Counted from the first letter of the stretch, positions 46,515 to 60,100 are shown. The stretch is DNA of 64,000 bases from Stomorhina lunata (GCA_933228675.1 OW121740.1:51414174-51478173), one strand, 5' to 3'. Numbers and translations are program-made. Notes: generated by a model from the letters alone, not told the origin.

Positions 46515-47430
46515 ATGGATACCGTGCGTTTGAGGAAATTGAAATGTATAAGAGTGAAGTGCGTAAGTTCTACCAAAAAGTTAAACTCCAATCGGATGGT
46601 TTTGGCAATTGTATCTTCTCCTGAAAGGAAGACCAAGGAAACCTGGTGATAGATACAGAAAGCGTGCTTAAACTAGTGAAGTAGCACTTTTTCAAATTTC
46701 TGGTATCAAATGTAAGCGAATAAGATAACATCTGAACAAATCACTGACAACGGCGTTATATGTCCACCATCTAACCAAAATGAGGTTAGAATTGCAATAA
46801 CTAGGCTGCCGATGGTTTGGCCGCAGAGCTTTTTAAGCCCGGAAATGATAAATTAATAAGGCGTATGACCCAGTTTATCAAAACCAAAACCTCCTTTCAA
46901 TTGTATATAAGATTCTATTGTGAAAGGCAAAGTTAACAAAATAATTGGAACCTACAATGTGGCTTAAGACCAGGTTAATCTACCACTGACCAGATCTTCT
47001 CCCTTGGTATAGCCGTCAACATAAATAATGACTTAAATTTTTAAAATCAAATATATAATCATACTTATCGACAGATGCTTTCTAAGCCTAAGCAGGCAGC
47101 TAAGAAATAAAGTTCTCCCTTTTTCTCCCATCTTATTATATGGTGCTGAATCATAAGCACTTGTGCGGAAAAAGCTATTCTTGGAATTTTTTAAGAAAAA
47201 AATCTACGAAAAATTGTTGTCAACAATGGATATCGTTATCGAATGAACCATGAGTTGTATGAGTTATACGCTAACATCGACTTAGTAAAAATCATTAAAC
47301 TCCAGCGGCTGCGTTGGCTGTTACATGTTGTGCAAATGAATGAAAATACTCCAGCAAGGAAAATCTTTTAAAGCTTTTAAAATCCGAGCATAACAGGTTG
47401 TAAATAAAGGCCATTTCTCTAAGTAATTAA
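46515..47430 (+). pseudogene. LINE family-A copy, heavily decayed
   Basis: The plus strand follows 58310-60070 in order with large deletions: FEEIEMYKSEVRKFYQKVK near 46530, KEDQGNLV near 46630, AADGLAAELFKPGNDKLIRR near 46805, GTYNVA near 46950, then the C-terminal NHELYELYA region near 47250 and LRWLLHVVQMNENTPARK near 47305. Stops are frequent. The tail GGCCATTTCTCTAAGTAA lies at about 47410. Confidence 0.7.
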
Positions 47431-47454
47431 AATCACATATGTAAGAGCTCATGG

Positions 47455-47605
47455 AGATGGTCCCTTTCTCTATGCGCTGTCATATATATGAAGGGTAAAA
47501 AATAAGGGTAAAAAAATAATATTTAAATTTTTAAAATGGCTCTCCTGAACAAAACCTTTTTTACCCTTAGGTCCCTTTCCCTATGCGCTGTCACATATAC
47601 TTATT
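47455..47605. repeat. Short direct repeat pair
   Basis: GGTCCCTTTCTCTATGCGCT, then GTCATATATA, near 47458 recurs near 47571 with two substitutions. The interval contains AAGGGTAAAAAA and its inverse TTTTTTACCCTT. Otherwise 47431-48240 holds nothing I recognise. Confidence 0.45.
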
Positions 47606-48244
47606 ATTTTGTAAATTTAACTAAATTACTTAATCATTTAATGTTATAGACAAATTTATAATTTTTTTTCATAATCATTATCGAATGTTTGATTAATCTG
47701 GCAACCCTTTAAGGAAATAGTAAACAGAGAAATAACCAACGAATTCGTTGTTTTCAAGTTTATTTGAAAAGAGAGAACACAAGAGAACGCACTAGAGTGT
47801 TGTTATGTCAGTAAAAAAATTATGTCGGTTTGACTGTCTATATAAGCTCCCTATACCAAAAAGTTATTTGTAGTGTTATATCAGCCATTTATACTATTCT
47901 AAGATAGACAGATGACAGCCGTTACAGTGCGAATGAGGGGCAATTCGTACCTCAATTAATGGATTTTTGCTATGGAAACTGAACATGTGTTCAACTTTGC
48001 ACTTTCCGTGTAAAGAAATGGACAAAATTAGTTTCTACAATTTCTCAACATTGATTGTTTTCCCCTTTTGAAGTTTAGTAATTTGGATTAGAGCTCGTGC
48101 ATTCAAAAAAAATATATATATATTGTTTAAAAGCCCACCTTTGCCTTCTAAGGCGCCGATTCACTCTTAGTTTCATCCATGGTTTCGAAACGCTGAAAAA
48201 AAAGTTCCGTGTGTGGTTGATTGTAGCAAATGTGGTAGCCATAT

Positions 48245-48588
48245 TTCTGAGTTTTCTCATACCTCAGTCAATATTTAAACCACTGTTTAACCATTTCTAA
48301 ACCATTTCCTGAATTTTGTCTACTGTTTCGGTTGTGGAGACCTTAACGGAGCATAAGAACATTGGTCATCTTTCGAGCTTGTGCAGACTTATCGAAATTT
48401 CCCACAACATTAATGAATTAAAGGCTTGTTTTAAGTGATTTGACACAATAGTTAAAAGGATTGGAGCAGGGCAGCTTCCGCCCAATGGAAATTCCCGACA
48501 CTTAAAATGATTTACTTAATCACAGAGCCTTTAAAATAATAATAATTTCGATGGAAGAGTTTTCTCATACCTCAATTAACATTTAAAC
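48245..48588. repeat. Duplicated segment, left copy (partner 52776-53060)
   Basis: CCTGAATTTTGTCTACTGTT, then GGTTGTGGAGACC and TTGACACAATAGTTAAA, occur in the same order at 52805-52930. The Transib-like element inserted just at the start of the second copy. The origin is unknown; a minus-strand frame in the right copy (52917-53108) has no domain I can name. Confidence 0.5.
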
Positions 48589-48870
48589 CACTGCACTATA
48601 GGAAATTATACCCCTTTTTTTGGCCAAAAGTAAATATAAAAATTTTTTCAAAGTTTATTTTTTTTTTTGCTTTAATATAAAAAAAAAATTAATCAAAGTC
48701 AACCTTTCTTTTTAAAATTTTCAACGAAATCGACTTTCTGTTACTTTATCAATTGTTTTTATTGCGATTTCTAAACTAGTTATCAAAAAAATTTTTAGAG
48801 CGGTGAATTTTGTGACAGTTTCAAATAAAAATTTTCATAATAAAAGTTTATAGTTTTTAAAACCTAAAAT

Positions 48871-49770
48871 ATGGAAAATAACGCCGAAGGTAAGGGCTTT
48901 TATACTATATAAAAAAACGTTGGTGAACTCATCTGTAAGATCGATTAAATTGGAAAAGTTGAAGTGTCCTTAAAATGAACTAACAGAATTATGAAATGTA
49001 ATTTTATTTAAACTTTAAAAAAAGCGATTGAAAATGTTTGACGTAAGACCATAACAGTTCTCAAGGACAATCGATTGTGTTCCCAATTTAGTACAATTCA
49101 GCTGCAGGTATCCGCAGTTTTGGTAAAAAAACGTATTTTTCCAGGAGACTACTGGGTGCCAAATTCAGAATTATTCAATATATGGCGAGAAGAACATAAC
49201 GAAGTTGATAAAATAACAGCTGTTTATGAACATTTTTTATCATACGCTGCTGAGGGAGATACATAGGAAAATTTTAAACAATATTTATAGGAGTTGTCAA
49301 GATTATTTTGTTTGAATTTGAAATTAAAATGGCGTAAGAGTTACAGGATTTTAAAAGATTTTGAAAGACAATATGATGTTTGGCTTAAAGGCAGTACCTC
49401 TATCAAAAAACCTGAACGTGAAACGCAGCCTGTTTCCATTAAATCTAAACCTGGACGACCTCAACTAACTTTTTGCCAAAAGTCTGATAGATCAAAAAGA
49501 CAAGTAGCAGCAGAGATTTCTAGAGATCACAATGATGAAGTTGAACCCCTAGTTCTTGCTGCATCTGCAGCTGCTCGTAAATGTAACCAATTAGATTTGG
49601 CCGTGGTTTTAAAAGAGGTCATCAGTTCTCCGACTAGAGCTGCGATCTCAAGACCAACACCATCTAAGTTATCTGCTGATGAAGGCCTAGCTTTTCTTTT
49701 TGAAAACAACCTTTCGAAGGAGCAATATTGCAATACAAGAGAGGAGAATAAAATAAGAAATAGCGATATA
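48871..49770 (+). pseudogene. Truncated transposase-like gene (Transib-like?)
   Basis: A possible first exon MENNAE (48871-48889, donor GTAAGG) precedes 49120-49264, which encodes FPGDYWVPNSELFNIWREEH. After a stop at 49264-49266, 49290-49770 encodes KPGRPQLTFCQKSDRSKR, then LVLAASAAARKCNQLDLAVV, SPTRAA, and DEGLAFLFENNLSKEQYCNT followed by REENKIRNSDI. The SPTRA and LSKEQY blocks resemble, from memory, N-terminal regions of insect Transib transposases; this is not verified. The frame is cut at 49771 by another transposon, and only a few codons of continuation are visible past 52347, so the DDE part is gone. Confidence 0.5.
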
Positions 49771-49771
49771 T

Positions 49772-52341
49772 GAGCCGTTAATTTTGAAAGTGGCGTAAGT
49801 CACTTTGTTTTTAAGTCGAGATATTTAAGGGTTTGCGTTTTAACAAGTTTAAAAATATGGATGCCAACTTTTCAAAAGATTAAAATGTATTTATTATCTC
49901 AAGATATTGAAATTTTTCTCAGTATAAATAATTTCATATTAACATCAAAAAATCGCCATTTTTCATTAAGGTGAAGTGACTTAAGCCACTTTCAAAATAA
50001 ACAGTTTAGAAAAATGGTTGACATGACTAAAGTATTTTACTGAAGTGATGAATTGAAATGGCAAATTTTGATACTTTTTGTATCTTTAAAACGTAGAGAT
50101 AAACTTAATGTAGATTTTTTTGTGATGACAAACACGTTTTTGGTAATTTTCGGAGTTTTTTAGAGCATATAAAACTTAAGTTATACTGCACTAATATTGA
50201 TCAAATTTTTTTTTTTAATATAAAATGTATTTTTTATTTTAATATTCATAAAACACAAAAACAATTAATTCATTTTGAAACATTAATTAACCCTTATGTG
50301 TATACCAAGGTACCCCGGTACCTTTAGCACTTTCATCTTAACTTTTTTAATGGAAACAGATGGTTCACAAACCTCAAACTTCTTGAGAACTCCTAACTAT
50401 TGAAATAGTTTAAATTATTATTGCTTTTAATCTAAAAAATTATATTGTATAGGCGCTGTGGTCCAATTTATATCTTATATACGTAACCGTACGGCAAGGT
50501 ACCCGGGTACCTTCATACATTATATATGAAAAAACTGTAATAAAAAGTAAAATTTTATTGAAAGATAACTAAAGCAAAATTAGACAGATTAGTTATAAAT
50601 ATTTTATATATGAATATTTATGTAGAAACAAGATTTACACGATTTTCTTTGTTTTATACATAGTTTCGAATTTTTTTCAAATTTTATTCTTGACCCTGGT
50701 TAATAAAGGGCTAGTGACATCCAATTTCAACCAATATTCTAAAATATATGTTTTTATCCGTTGTAACAATCATAATTTCAGTTCTGCTTATAAAAACTGC
50801 TAATATATAACAATTTACGTGCTTTTTTATAACTTTGATGAAAAATTATGTTTTTGTCGAAATCCTTTCAATTTAAGTCGCAGGTACGACTAAGCCGTTA
50901 AAGATATTGCTCTAGTTCTTTCTTTGTGGTAATCTGTAGGGGGTTCTAACTATAACGGGAACTTTTTTTTACTTTTTTCTAGTTCTTTTAACAATCTATT
51001 TTAAAAAACCAAAAAGGAGTTTTTAAAACGGTATGAACAAAATACTTTTATTCGTCCTGTGCAAAAGTGACATATCGTTAGCCCATTGCATCAAAAATGG
51101 GTATTTAAATATCCTAAAGCCTTAAAAAAGTAAAACTAGTCAAACTTTTTAAAGTGTTTTAAAAATAATAATTTTTTTTATAGCATATGCTCAGGATATT
51201 TTATAAAACCTTTGATAATTAGAAAAGTCTTCAACCGATTTTAAGGTTATATATCATGTGTTTGGATTATTGGAGTCAAATGTAGAAAAATTGGAGGCTA
51301 CATCTTCCTGTAGTACGAAACTTAATTTACTTAATACAAATTTATGGTATACATATATATTCGCCATGACTTGTATCCTTACAACCGCCACGTTGAATTT
51401 ACCTTGAGATTTACTATTTACTATAAATGAACGTGCATTGTAACTCTCAGAGTTATTTTCCGAGATCACTCATTTATTTTCTCCAAAAATGTTTGTTTAC
51501 AATAATTTTTCCATATAGGTACCCGGGTACCTTGCCATTCTCTTAAAGGTGTTTTTTTTGCCATACACATAAGGGTTAAGTATAAGTAATTTCTAAAAAA
51601 CAAAAATAATTCATTTTAAAACGTTACTTAAGTATAAGTTATTTACATATATTAAAGAACATCAGTTCTATTCAATTTTCGTCATCACTAGGAATGATAA
51701 TAATAATGCGCATTGAAAGCCACTTAATTCCATAACTGGCATAAATTAAGTATGTTTTACCTGTTTCCGCACTTATGCAAAAAGTTCAAAGATCACAACA
51801 TTTCTAAAAATACCAAAAATCGTAGAAGAGGGAGAAAAAAAAAACAGTTACAAAATACAAATCAAATTGTTTTTTAATTTTTTCGTACTTTAAAATTTAA
51901 ATTTGTTTAAACATGAAATTTATGTCCTCACATTTAATTGCGTCTACCGGGTAGACTGTTGCACTAAAATTTTTAAGTTCATACAATCATTGAAAGATAC
52001 TCGTTACTCGATACTTCAGCTACTATAATTATTGCTGTACCAACTGGAATTAAAATTTTTAGTTTTACTTTAAATAAAATTTAAAGATATATAAAATACG
52101 CACAATTATTGTTGATTTCACTTAATTTTTCTGAATACAGTGACTTACGCCACTTTCAAATTAAACAGTTTTGTTATACCGTCAATTACCAAAACTTTTC
52201 TCGAGCAAATCTCAATAGTTCTCAACTTTTTTTAGACAAATTTTTTAAAAATGAAAAGATACCGTTCAATGGTACTTAGTGTTGCCATTAACTCCAATTT
52301 TTTAAAAAAGTGACTTACGCCACTTTCAAAATAAACGGCTC
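49772..52341. mobile_element. Middle nested element with TIRs, superfamily unknown
   Basis: Left end GAGCCGTTAATTTTGAAAGT, then GGCGTAAGTCACTTT; the right end is the inverse (AAAGTGACTTACGCCACTTT, then CAAAATAAACGGCTC). ATATAT flanks both sides (49766-49771 and 52342-52347), though its true length is ambiguous in an AT run. Extra copies of the GTGACTTA(C/A)GCCACTTTC motif lie at about 49976 and 52140. There is no transposase frame; the small frames inside are unremarkable. Confidence 0.75.
50291..51575. mobile_element. piggyBac-like non-autonomous element (innermost)
   Basis: CCCTTATGTGTAT at the left end and ATACACATAAGGG at the right are perfect inverted repeats, and each is flanked by TTAA (50287-50290 and 51576-51579), the piggyBac target. 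Inside, GGTACCCGGGTACCTT palindromes occur at about 50491 and 51518, with a variant at 50309. No transposase is encoded; the 71-codon minus frame at 51254-51469 has no domain. Confidence 0.75.
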
Positions 52342-53269
52342 ATATATCCTCTATACAAATAACAAAGAAAATCAAAAGAAAACAAGAAAATCAGATCTCT
52401 GAATAAAATATTTTTTAAAACATAACTTTGTTACTTCTTTAAAATATTTCATCATTATGTTATGTTCAGAAGTAAGTATACAGTCCAAAAAAATAGCTTA
52501 CGCAACCACATAATCTATAAACGATTAAAACGATTAAACGATTAAAAAATCTTGAAAGCTGACACGAAAATCCCTTTACGAAATAATTATTAGTAGTAAT
52601 TTGTTTTTTAAAATACTAACTTTTTTTTTCGAGTGTATAAAAACTTTTGTGATCTCTCCCCTCTTTTAAGAACCTTCTAAAAGCCAAATCCAACAATAAT
52701 TATTCAAATCGGTCCAGCGGTTTAGTCGTAATTAATTTTGGCCAAAAAAGGGGTATAATTTCCTATAGTACACTGGGCAATTTGTCTCCGAACTGCTAAA
52801 ACCATATCCTGTATTTTGTCTATTGTTTTGATTGTGGAGATCTCAACGGAGCGTTAGACCGTTGGTCATCTTTTGTGTTTGTGCAAAGCCCTGTTTGCAG
52901 TGACTTGACACAATAGTTAAAGGGATCGGAGCAGTGCAACTTTCATCCAGGGGGGAATTCCCGACACTTTTATTGACAGAGTCTTTAAAATGTTTATAAC
53001 CGACTTTAATGCCAATGCCGTTTTAAAAAACCGTAATACTTCCGATGAAAGGTTTTTTGTGAATCTAGTAATCAAGTATTCCATGCTCTTCGACATTAGT
53101 TCGATCATTAGCCAGGTTTATTAGAATTCTTTATATGTCAATATAAAGCCAATCAATAAAAAACATAAGACTAGAACCTTTCCTGTCATACAAATAATGG
53201 CCATCCTTGATCTTAAGACCCGTAAATATAATATTGTCTTTAATGCACTCTCCCTCTCTTTCTTTCTTT

Positions 53270-54078
53270 TTATACCCTTCACCACCATAGGTGGAAGGGT
53301 ATTATAAGTTTGTGCTGATGTTTGTAACGCATAGAAATATTTGTCTTAGACCTACCTTTTAGTATACCAATAGGCTTAGAATCACTTTCTGAGTCGATTT
53401 AGCGATGTCCGTCCGTCCGTCCGTTCGTCTGTCTGGCTGGCTGGGCCCCCATGTAAACCTTTTAATCAAACTACAGGTCGCAATTCTAAAGATAATTTGA
53501 TGAAATTTGGCACAGATCATTTTTTTGATAATGGGACCATGGCTATTGAAATTGGTCAAAATCGGTCCATTATTTATGGTACCTCCCATAGGTCCCACTT
53601 CCCGGAATTGCTATATTGGCCACAAATATCAATATTTTTTCATGAAATTTAAAACAAATACTGCTTATGTGAACTTAAATCACTGTACCAAATTACGTTG
53701 AAATCGGTCCACATTTGACCATAGCTCCCATACAAATTCTTCTTTAAAAACGCACTAAATGAGACAAAAAATCACTAAAACGCTCGTAAATCTAAAGATA
53801 ATGGAAATTTTGAGTCTATTTTTTGCATACATAATTTTTGTAACAACTGTAATCAATCTGCCAAATTTCGAGATAATCGGTCCACATTTGACCCTAGCTC
53901 TCATATAAGTCCAAATGACGGAAACAGGTTGAATATATAAGTTTTGAGAAAATGTTTGTATGATGGCAAAATTTAGCAGATATTTGTCTTTACACAGGAA
54001 AAATAACACCTTTGACCTTAGTGGTGAAGGGTATCGTATGGTCGGCTTGACCGACTATAGCGCTTTCTTACTTGTTAT
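53270..54078 (+). repeat. Helitron-like repeat (mini-me/DINE type), copy A
   Basis: The left end TATACCCTTCACCACCATAG, then GTGGAAGGGTAT, forms a hairpin. GTCCGTCCGTCC with TCTGTCTGGC lies near 53410-53440. The right end GAAGGGTATCGTATGGTCGG, then CTTGACCGACTATAGC and TTTCTTACTTGTT, contains a second hairpin. Copies lie at 56585-57300 and 60155-60895, and inverted at 41135-41760. Class by analogy only. Confidence 0.6.
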
Positions 54079-54195
54079 TTATCTCTCTATTTCTTAAACA
54101 ACTTGAATTAAAACCTATAAATAAAATATACAGTATCAAAATCAGATTGATGATATATTAATTTCCCTATGTAACACAAACAAGTCCTCTCCCAG

Positions 54196-57100
54196 TGCGG
54201 CGACAATGATTGGGCCTGTGACAATGGCCAATGTATAGATGACGACAGGCGATGTGATGGCAGAGTCGACTGTCGCGATAAATCAGATGAAATTGCTGAA
54301 AACTGTATACAATTTCATAGAAGTTGTCAGGACTTTGCCTTTCGTTGCGACTACGGTGCCTGTATAGACGGGAAGGCGAGATGCAATGGTATACAGGATT
54401 GTGCAGATAATTCGGATGAATTGATATGTACGAAAAAAGATGATTCCGATTTTCAAGGTGAATGGTAAGTAAGAGATCTTGTTTTTTTGAACCAGTTGAA
54501 TTAATTGCTTAAAATAAACCATTTCAGCACCGATACTGAAATACAATGTGTAACGTCAAAGGAATGTATTAATTCAATTAATCTCTGTGATGGTCAAAAA
54601 AATTGCAGAGATGGTTCCGATGAATCCTTGGAGTTGTGCATTAACTATCATTGTGTTAACTTTGGCTTTCAATGTGGCTATGGGGCTTGTATTTCCGAAA
54701 ATGCTCGGTGTAATGGTATCAAAGAATGTGCTGATGGTTCAGATGAGGCCTGGGGACTATGTGGCACAGCACGCAAACAAAGCAATCTTATTGATATTAT
54801 TACACCTAAACCCACACCAACGCCCAAACCTACTCCAACATCAGAGTTGAAGAGCTGTATTATACCAGATACTCAGGAACTACGAGAATTGACATTTAAG
54901 CATCATCCCCATAATCAGACCATATCTTTGGGTTCATATGTTCAAAGTTTTGAAACCGTTCACGTTGAATGCCAGAACAAATATACCCTAAGAGGACATC
55001 CCAGTCTTTTGTGCAATAATGGTAGATGGAACTCGGATTTTCCTTCGTGCGTTGGTGAGTTTTGGACTCGTATGACTTGTTGTTTTATAATTTCTAATTA
55101 ATTTCTTTTTAGCCTACTGTGATGGCAATCTTTTGCGAGGAGTAACATTTTTTGCCGTTTGCTTTACCGGCAATGGTTATGTGGAATGTCCCAAACGTAT
55201 CCGTCCTGGTACAGAAATTCAAATTCATTGCAATTTCGGTTATAAGCCCAAACGTCAATTTTTAAAGTGCTTACCAGATGGTCGCTTTGACAAGCAGCAC
55301 GAGCATTGCGAACTTAGCTGTGGAAAAGTTGCTCCCTATTCTGAAGCCCTCTCTAAAAACGGTATTCCTATAGAAGTAAATGCGGCTCCCTGGCATGTTT
55401 CTATACATGAAAATACTACCGTTACTTATGATTATATATGCAGCGGTTCCATTGTTTCCCCAAGAATTGTAATAACCGGTAAGTTTTTGGTCTTAGAATA
55501 AAATAAGAAAGCTAATTTTAAATTTTAAATTTTTAGCTGCCCATTGCTTTTGGTCCGAGGAAACTTCCACATTACGAAGTATTACCGAATATCAAATCAT
55601 AGCTGGCCGTAGTGTGAGCAATTATACGATAGCAGATAGTAAATTCTCACAGACAGTAGATGTAGAGGATATACAAATACCATTTGAGTAAGTCATTTTT
55701 GATATAGTCATATCAGGTGATTTTTTAAGAGCTTTGGGTATAGAACTAACGATTTATAAAGAGCAAAAGCTTTTTTACTAATGAGATTTACTTTGACGCC
55801 CAATAATTCACTCTGTGAAAACACAGGGTGATCATAAAACCAACATTCACAAAGCTTGGTTCCTCCTTAACAATTCACTCATACATAGCGATGCAAACAG
55901 ACTTACAGTTTAGAAGATACACTTTTTTTGTTTCAAAACTTAACATAGCTCTATACAAAAATATTCTTAAGTCCAAAAAATAGTCTTAAGTCTAAGAGAG
56001 TTTGAAATTCATATTTTGGTCTATTAAACGATTCGCGTATATGTTGACCGCGAATTCTAATTAAATGAAATTTAAATAAAATATTTTGAAATTTTTAATT
56101 AAATTCGAGTATTTTTTGATCCTATTGCACGATTAACCCATTAGTGGACACGGGCGACCAGCGAACCGATTTGCACCAAACTTGGAAAATATAGTAATTA
56201 ATGTATCTTAAACCCAAATTTGGTGTCAAATTATCTATAGCGGGCAGCCAGGCCGCCCTGCAGGGGAGTGCCGTATGGCACTCATGTTTTGGCTTATTCA
56301 ATGTATTAACTAACAATTTGTATAGCTTTCAACAAAAAACAAATCAGTTGAGATTTGTTGTAAAATCACTTGAAATTTCATAAAAATTTGAATGCTATAT
56401 GGCACTCTTGTCCTGTAATGGATTAAAAAGCTGTAATATGAGCTTATTTTCTGATCATAAAAGATACTTTTATCAGGGGAAAAAAGTGACCTCCCGCGAC
56501 TCTTTTAAACAAATCACATATGAGTCTTTCTTCACATTAATTTAGAGTCTTTTACGAGCCGTTTTCGACTCAATTTTGATTATTTATAAGTTTGTGCTGA
56601 TGTATGTAACGCATATAAATATTTGACTTAGACCCACCTTTTAGTATACCAATAGGCTTAGAATCACTTTCTGAGTCGATTTAGCGATGTTAATCCGTCC
56701 GTCCGTCTGGCTGGTCGCAATTCTAAAGATAATTTGATGAAATTTGGTACAGATCATGTTTTTGATAATGGGACTATGGCTATTGAAATCAAAATTGGTC
56801 CATTATTTATGATACCTCCCATAGGCCCCACTTCCCGGAATTGAAATATTGGCCACAAATATAAATATTTGTTCATGAAATTTATGTAAACTGAAATCAC
56901 TGTACCAAATTTCGTTGAAATCGGTCCACATTTGACCATAGCTCCCATACAAACTCTTCTTTAAAAACGCACTAAATGAGACAAAAATCACTAAAACGCT
57001 CGTAAATCCAGAGATAATGAGAATTTCTAGTTTATTTTTTGCACACATAATTTTTGTAACCGTAATCAATTTGCCAAATTTCGAGATAATCGGTCCACAT

Positions 57101-60100
57101 TTGACCCTAGCTCTCATATAAGTCCAAGTGACGGAAACAGCTTAAATATATAAATTTTGAGAAAATGTTTGTATGATGGCAAAATTTAGCAAACATTTGT
57201 CTTTATACAGGAAAAATAACACCTTTGATCTTAGTGGTGTAGGGTATCGTATGGTCGGACTTGACCGACTATATCAATTTCTTACCTGTTTTTTAGTTGT
57301 TGTTTTTTTCAACAAAAAAAGTAACACTGCCTATACAATTGTCCGTTTTTAGCGCTATTTGTTTTTTATTTATTTTTCATCGACGGTTCCGACCGGTGAT
57401 CGAACTCAGGCTGAAAATGATATGTTATGCTTAGTATTCGGAGTAATAACTCAGTAAGCCACAGCACCCGCTATCTATGCGCGTTAAATAGGATTACAAA
57501 AACAACACCATAGGGTAACATTTTTATCATCTTACTGTGCAAAATCTGATTGCAAATTAACGATACAAACTGTCGAATTTTAATCTCCTAAATGCTTGAT
57601 TTCAATTGATATGCTTTTTGTTATTGTATTTGTAAGCAGACAATTTTGAAGCATAAGCAAGAATCTCCTTCCACTAGTTTTTGAAATAGAGCAGACGATA
57701 AATTATTTTGATGTTTTTTTTTTAAAATAATCTTCTATTTAAATGCTGACTGGACCCTGTCAAACATATCAGCCGGTATCTCACGAATAATTTTTTAGTG
57801 CTTCTCCGTTATAGGTTTGACCCTATTGCATTAACAAAGCCCCTCATGATTCACCCTGTCTAAACACAGGGCATCCATAAATCAAAAATTTTAAAAGAAA
57901 ATTTGACATGAAATTTGACTCTAAAGTTCTGAAAAACTGTACAAGGTTCATAAATAACTTTTTGCAGTAATAAAGTTTATTTTATTGTTTATGTGAAACA
58001 ATTAAAAAATTAAAAACCTGAAAACCAATTGACCTTTTTTTGCAATCAAAATGTTGATATATAGAAATTTGCCATTTTTTATAGAATTCGATTTTCTGGA
58101 TTCGTTTATGAATTCGCGCTACCTTTTATTTTTGAAATCTAAAGGGAATATATGGGAGTATATCACTGCCACTGCGGCGAAAAATGCAGCCTATAGGGCA
58201 ACCCTGCAGTCAGTAGTTACTCGTCGAACTTTAGAAAGATATAGAGAAAGAAAGAGGGAAGAGAAACGCCTATTCCGAAGAAAAAAGAGAGAAATGGAAA
58301 GACGTGTGTTCGAGGAGATTGAGTTATATAAGAGTCGTAATGAAGTGCGTAAATTTTTATCAAAAAGTTAAACATCAGACGGATGGTTTTAGCAATTGTA
58401 TTCTCTCCTGCAAAGACGACCAAGGAAACCTGGTAACGGATGCTGAAACCGTACTGAAACTGTGGAAGGAGCACTTTTTCAAATTGTTGGTATCAAATGA
58501 AAGCGACCAAGATGACACGCCTGAACAAATCAATGATGATGGCGTTCTATGTCCACCACCAAACCAAAATGAGATTAGAATCGCTATAAATCGACTAAAA
58601 AATAACAAAGCTGCGGGTGCTGATGGTCTTCCTGCTGAGCTTTTTAAGGCCGGAGGAGATGAGTTGATAAGGCTTATGTCCCAACTTATAGAAGCAATAT
58701 GGTCAGAAGAATACATGCCAGACGATTGGAATCTTAGTGTCCTTTGTCCTGTGCACAAAAAAGGAGATAAAACTGTGTGTGCAAATTACAGAGGGATAAG
58801 CCTCCTCTCAATTGCATATAAGATTCTATCGACCATACTGTGCGAAAGGCTTAAGCCCAAAATTAACGAAATAATTGGGACGTACCAATGTGGCTTTAGA
58901 CCAGGTAAATCAACCACTGACCAGATCTTTACTCTACGTCAGATCCTGGAGAAGACCCAAGAGAAACAAATTGACACGTATCATCTCTTTGTTGACTACA
59001 AAGCAGCTTTTGACAGCCCGATACGGAAGATACGGTGTTTGAAGCAATGTCTGAGTTCGGCATACCCACAAAGCTAATAAAGTTATGCAGGATGACACTA
59101 ACTAATACAATATCATCTGTTAAGATAGGTAAGAACCTATCAGAGTCTTTCATAACTAAACGGGGTTTCAGACAAGGTGATAGTCTATCATGTGATCTCT
59201 TCAATATTGTGCTAGAGAAAATCTTACGTGATGCAGCAGTTAATACAAGTGGTACAATCTTCAATAGAAAACATATGCTACTCGCGTATGCCGATGACAT
59301 TGATATTATGGGGCGCACTTTACGCGAGGTAACTGCCGCCTTTTCCAATATCGGGAAGGAATCAAACAAAATGGGTTTAGCTGTAAATGAATCAAAAACA
59401 AAACTGATGGTTTCTTCAGGCAGATAGACCACTAGAATTGGATCACATGTGTCCGTAGAAAACTATAGTTTCGAAGTTGTAAAAGAATTTGTATACCTTG
59501 GTACCGCTGTGAACATCAACAACGATATAAGCTTTGAAATTAAACGTAGAATAATACTTGGCAATAGATGCTATTTTGGCCTAAGCAAACAGCTAAGAAA
59601 TAAAGTCCTCTCCGTAAGAACTAAAATTACGCATTATAAAACGCTTATACTACCCGTGTTACTGTATGGTGCAGAATCATGGGTACTTGCACAGGCAGAT
59701 GAAGCTATCCTTGGAGTGTTTGAGAGGAAAATCCTACGAAAAATATTTGGACCAGTCTGCGTCAACAATGAGTATCGACATTGAATGAATCATGAGCTGT
59801 ATGAGTTATACGCTGACATAGACATAGTAAAACGCATTAAGCAACAACGGCTGCGCTGGCTAGGACATGTTGTGCGAATGGATGAAAATACTCCGGCAAG
59901 AAAAGTGTTTGATAATGATCCTGAGGGAACTCGTAGAAGAGGGCGCCCAAAACTTTGATGGAAAGACCAAGTAGAAGAAAATCTTTCAAAACTTGGCATA
60001 AGAAATTAGAGAATATGCGCACAAGATAGAAGCACATGGAATTCTAAAATATGCTCGGCCTTTGACCTAAACAGGTTGTTACAATAGGCCATTTAAGTAA

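Larger units (their letters stand above)
48594..52770. mobile_element. Transib-like DNA transposon (outermost of three nested)
   Basis: Left end CACTATAGGAAATTATACCC and right end GGGTATAATTTCCTATAGTA are inverted repeats extended by TTTTGGCCAAAA-like sequence. The 5-bp flanks CACTG at 48589-48593 and at 52771-52775 fit a target duplication. A 5-bp duplication and a CAC terminus are typical of Transib elements, the superfamily related to RAG1. The encoded fragment (next entry) is compatible but not proof. Subtracting the nested insert leaves an element of about 1.6 kb with the catalytic half of the transposase missing. Confidence 0.6.

Noticed and set aside
52917..53108. 63-codon minus-strand frame as a retroelement gene
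   Set aside because: No recognisable domain, and it spans a duplicated non-coding segment.
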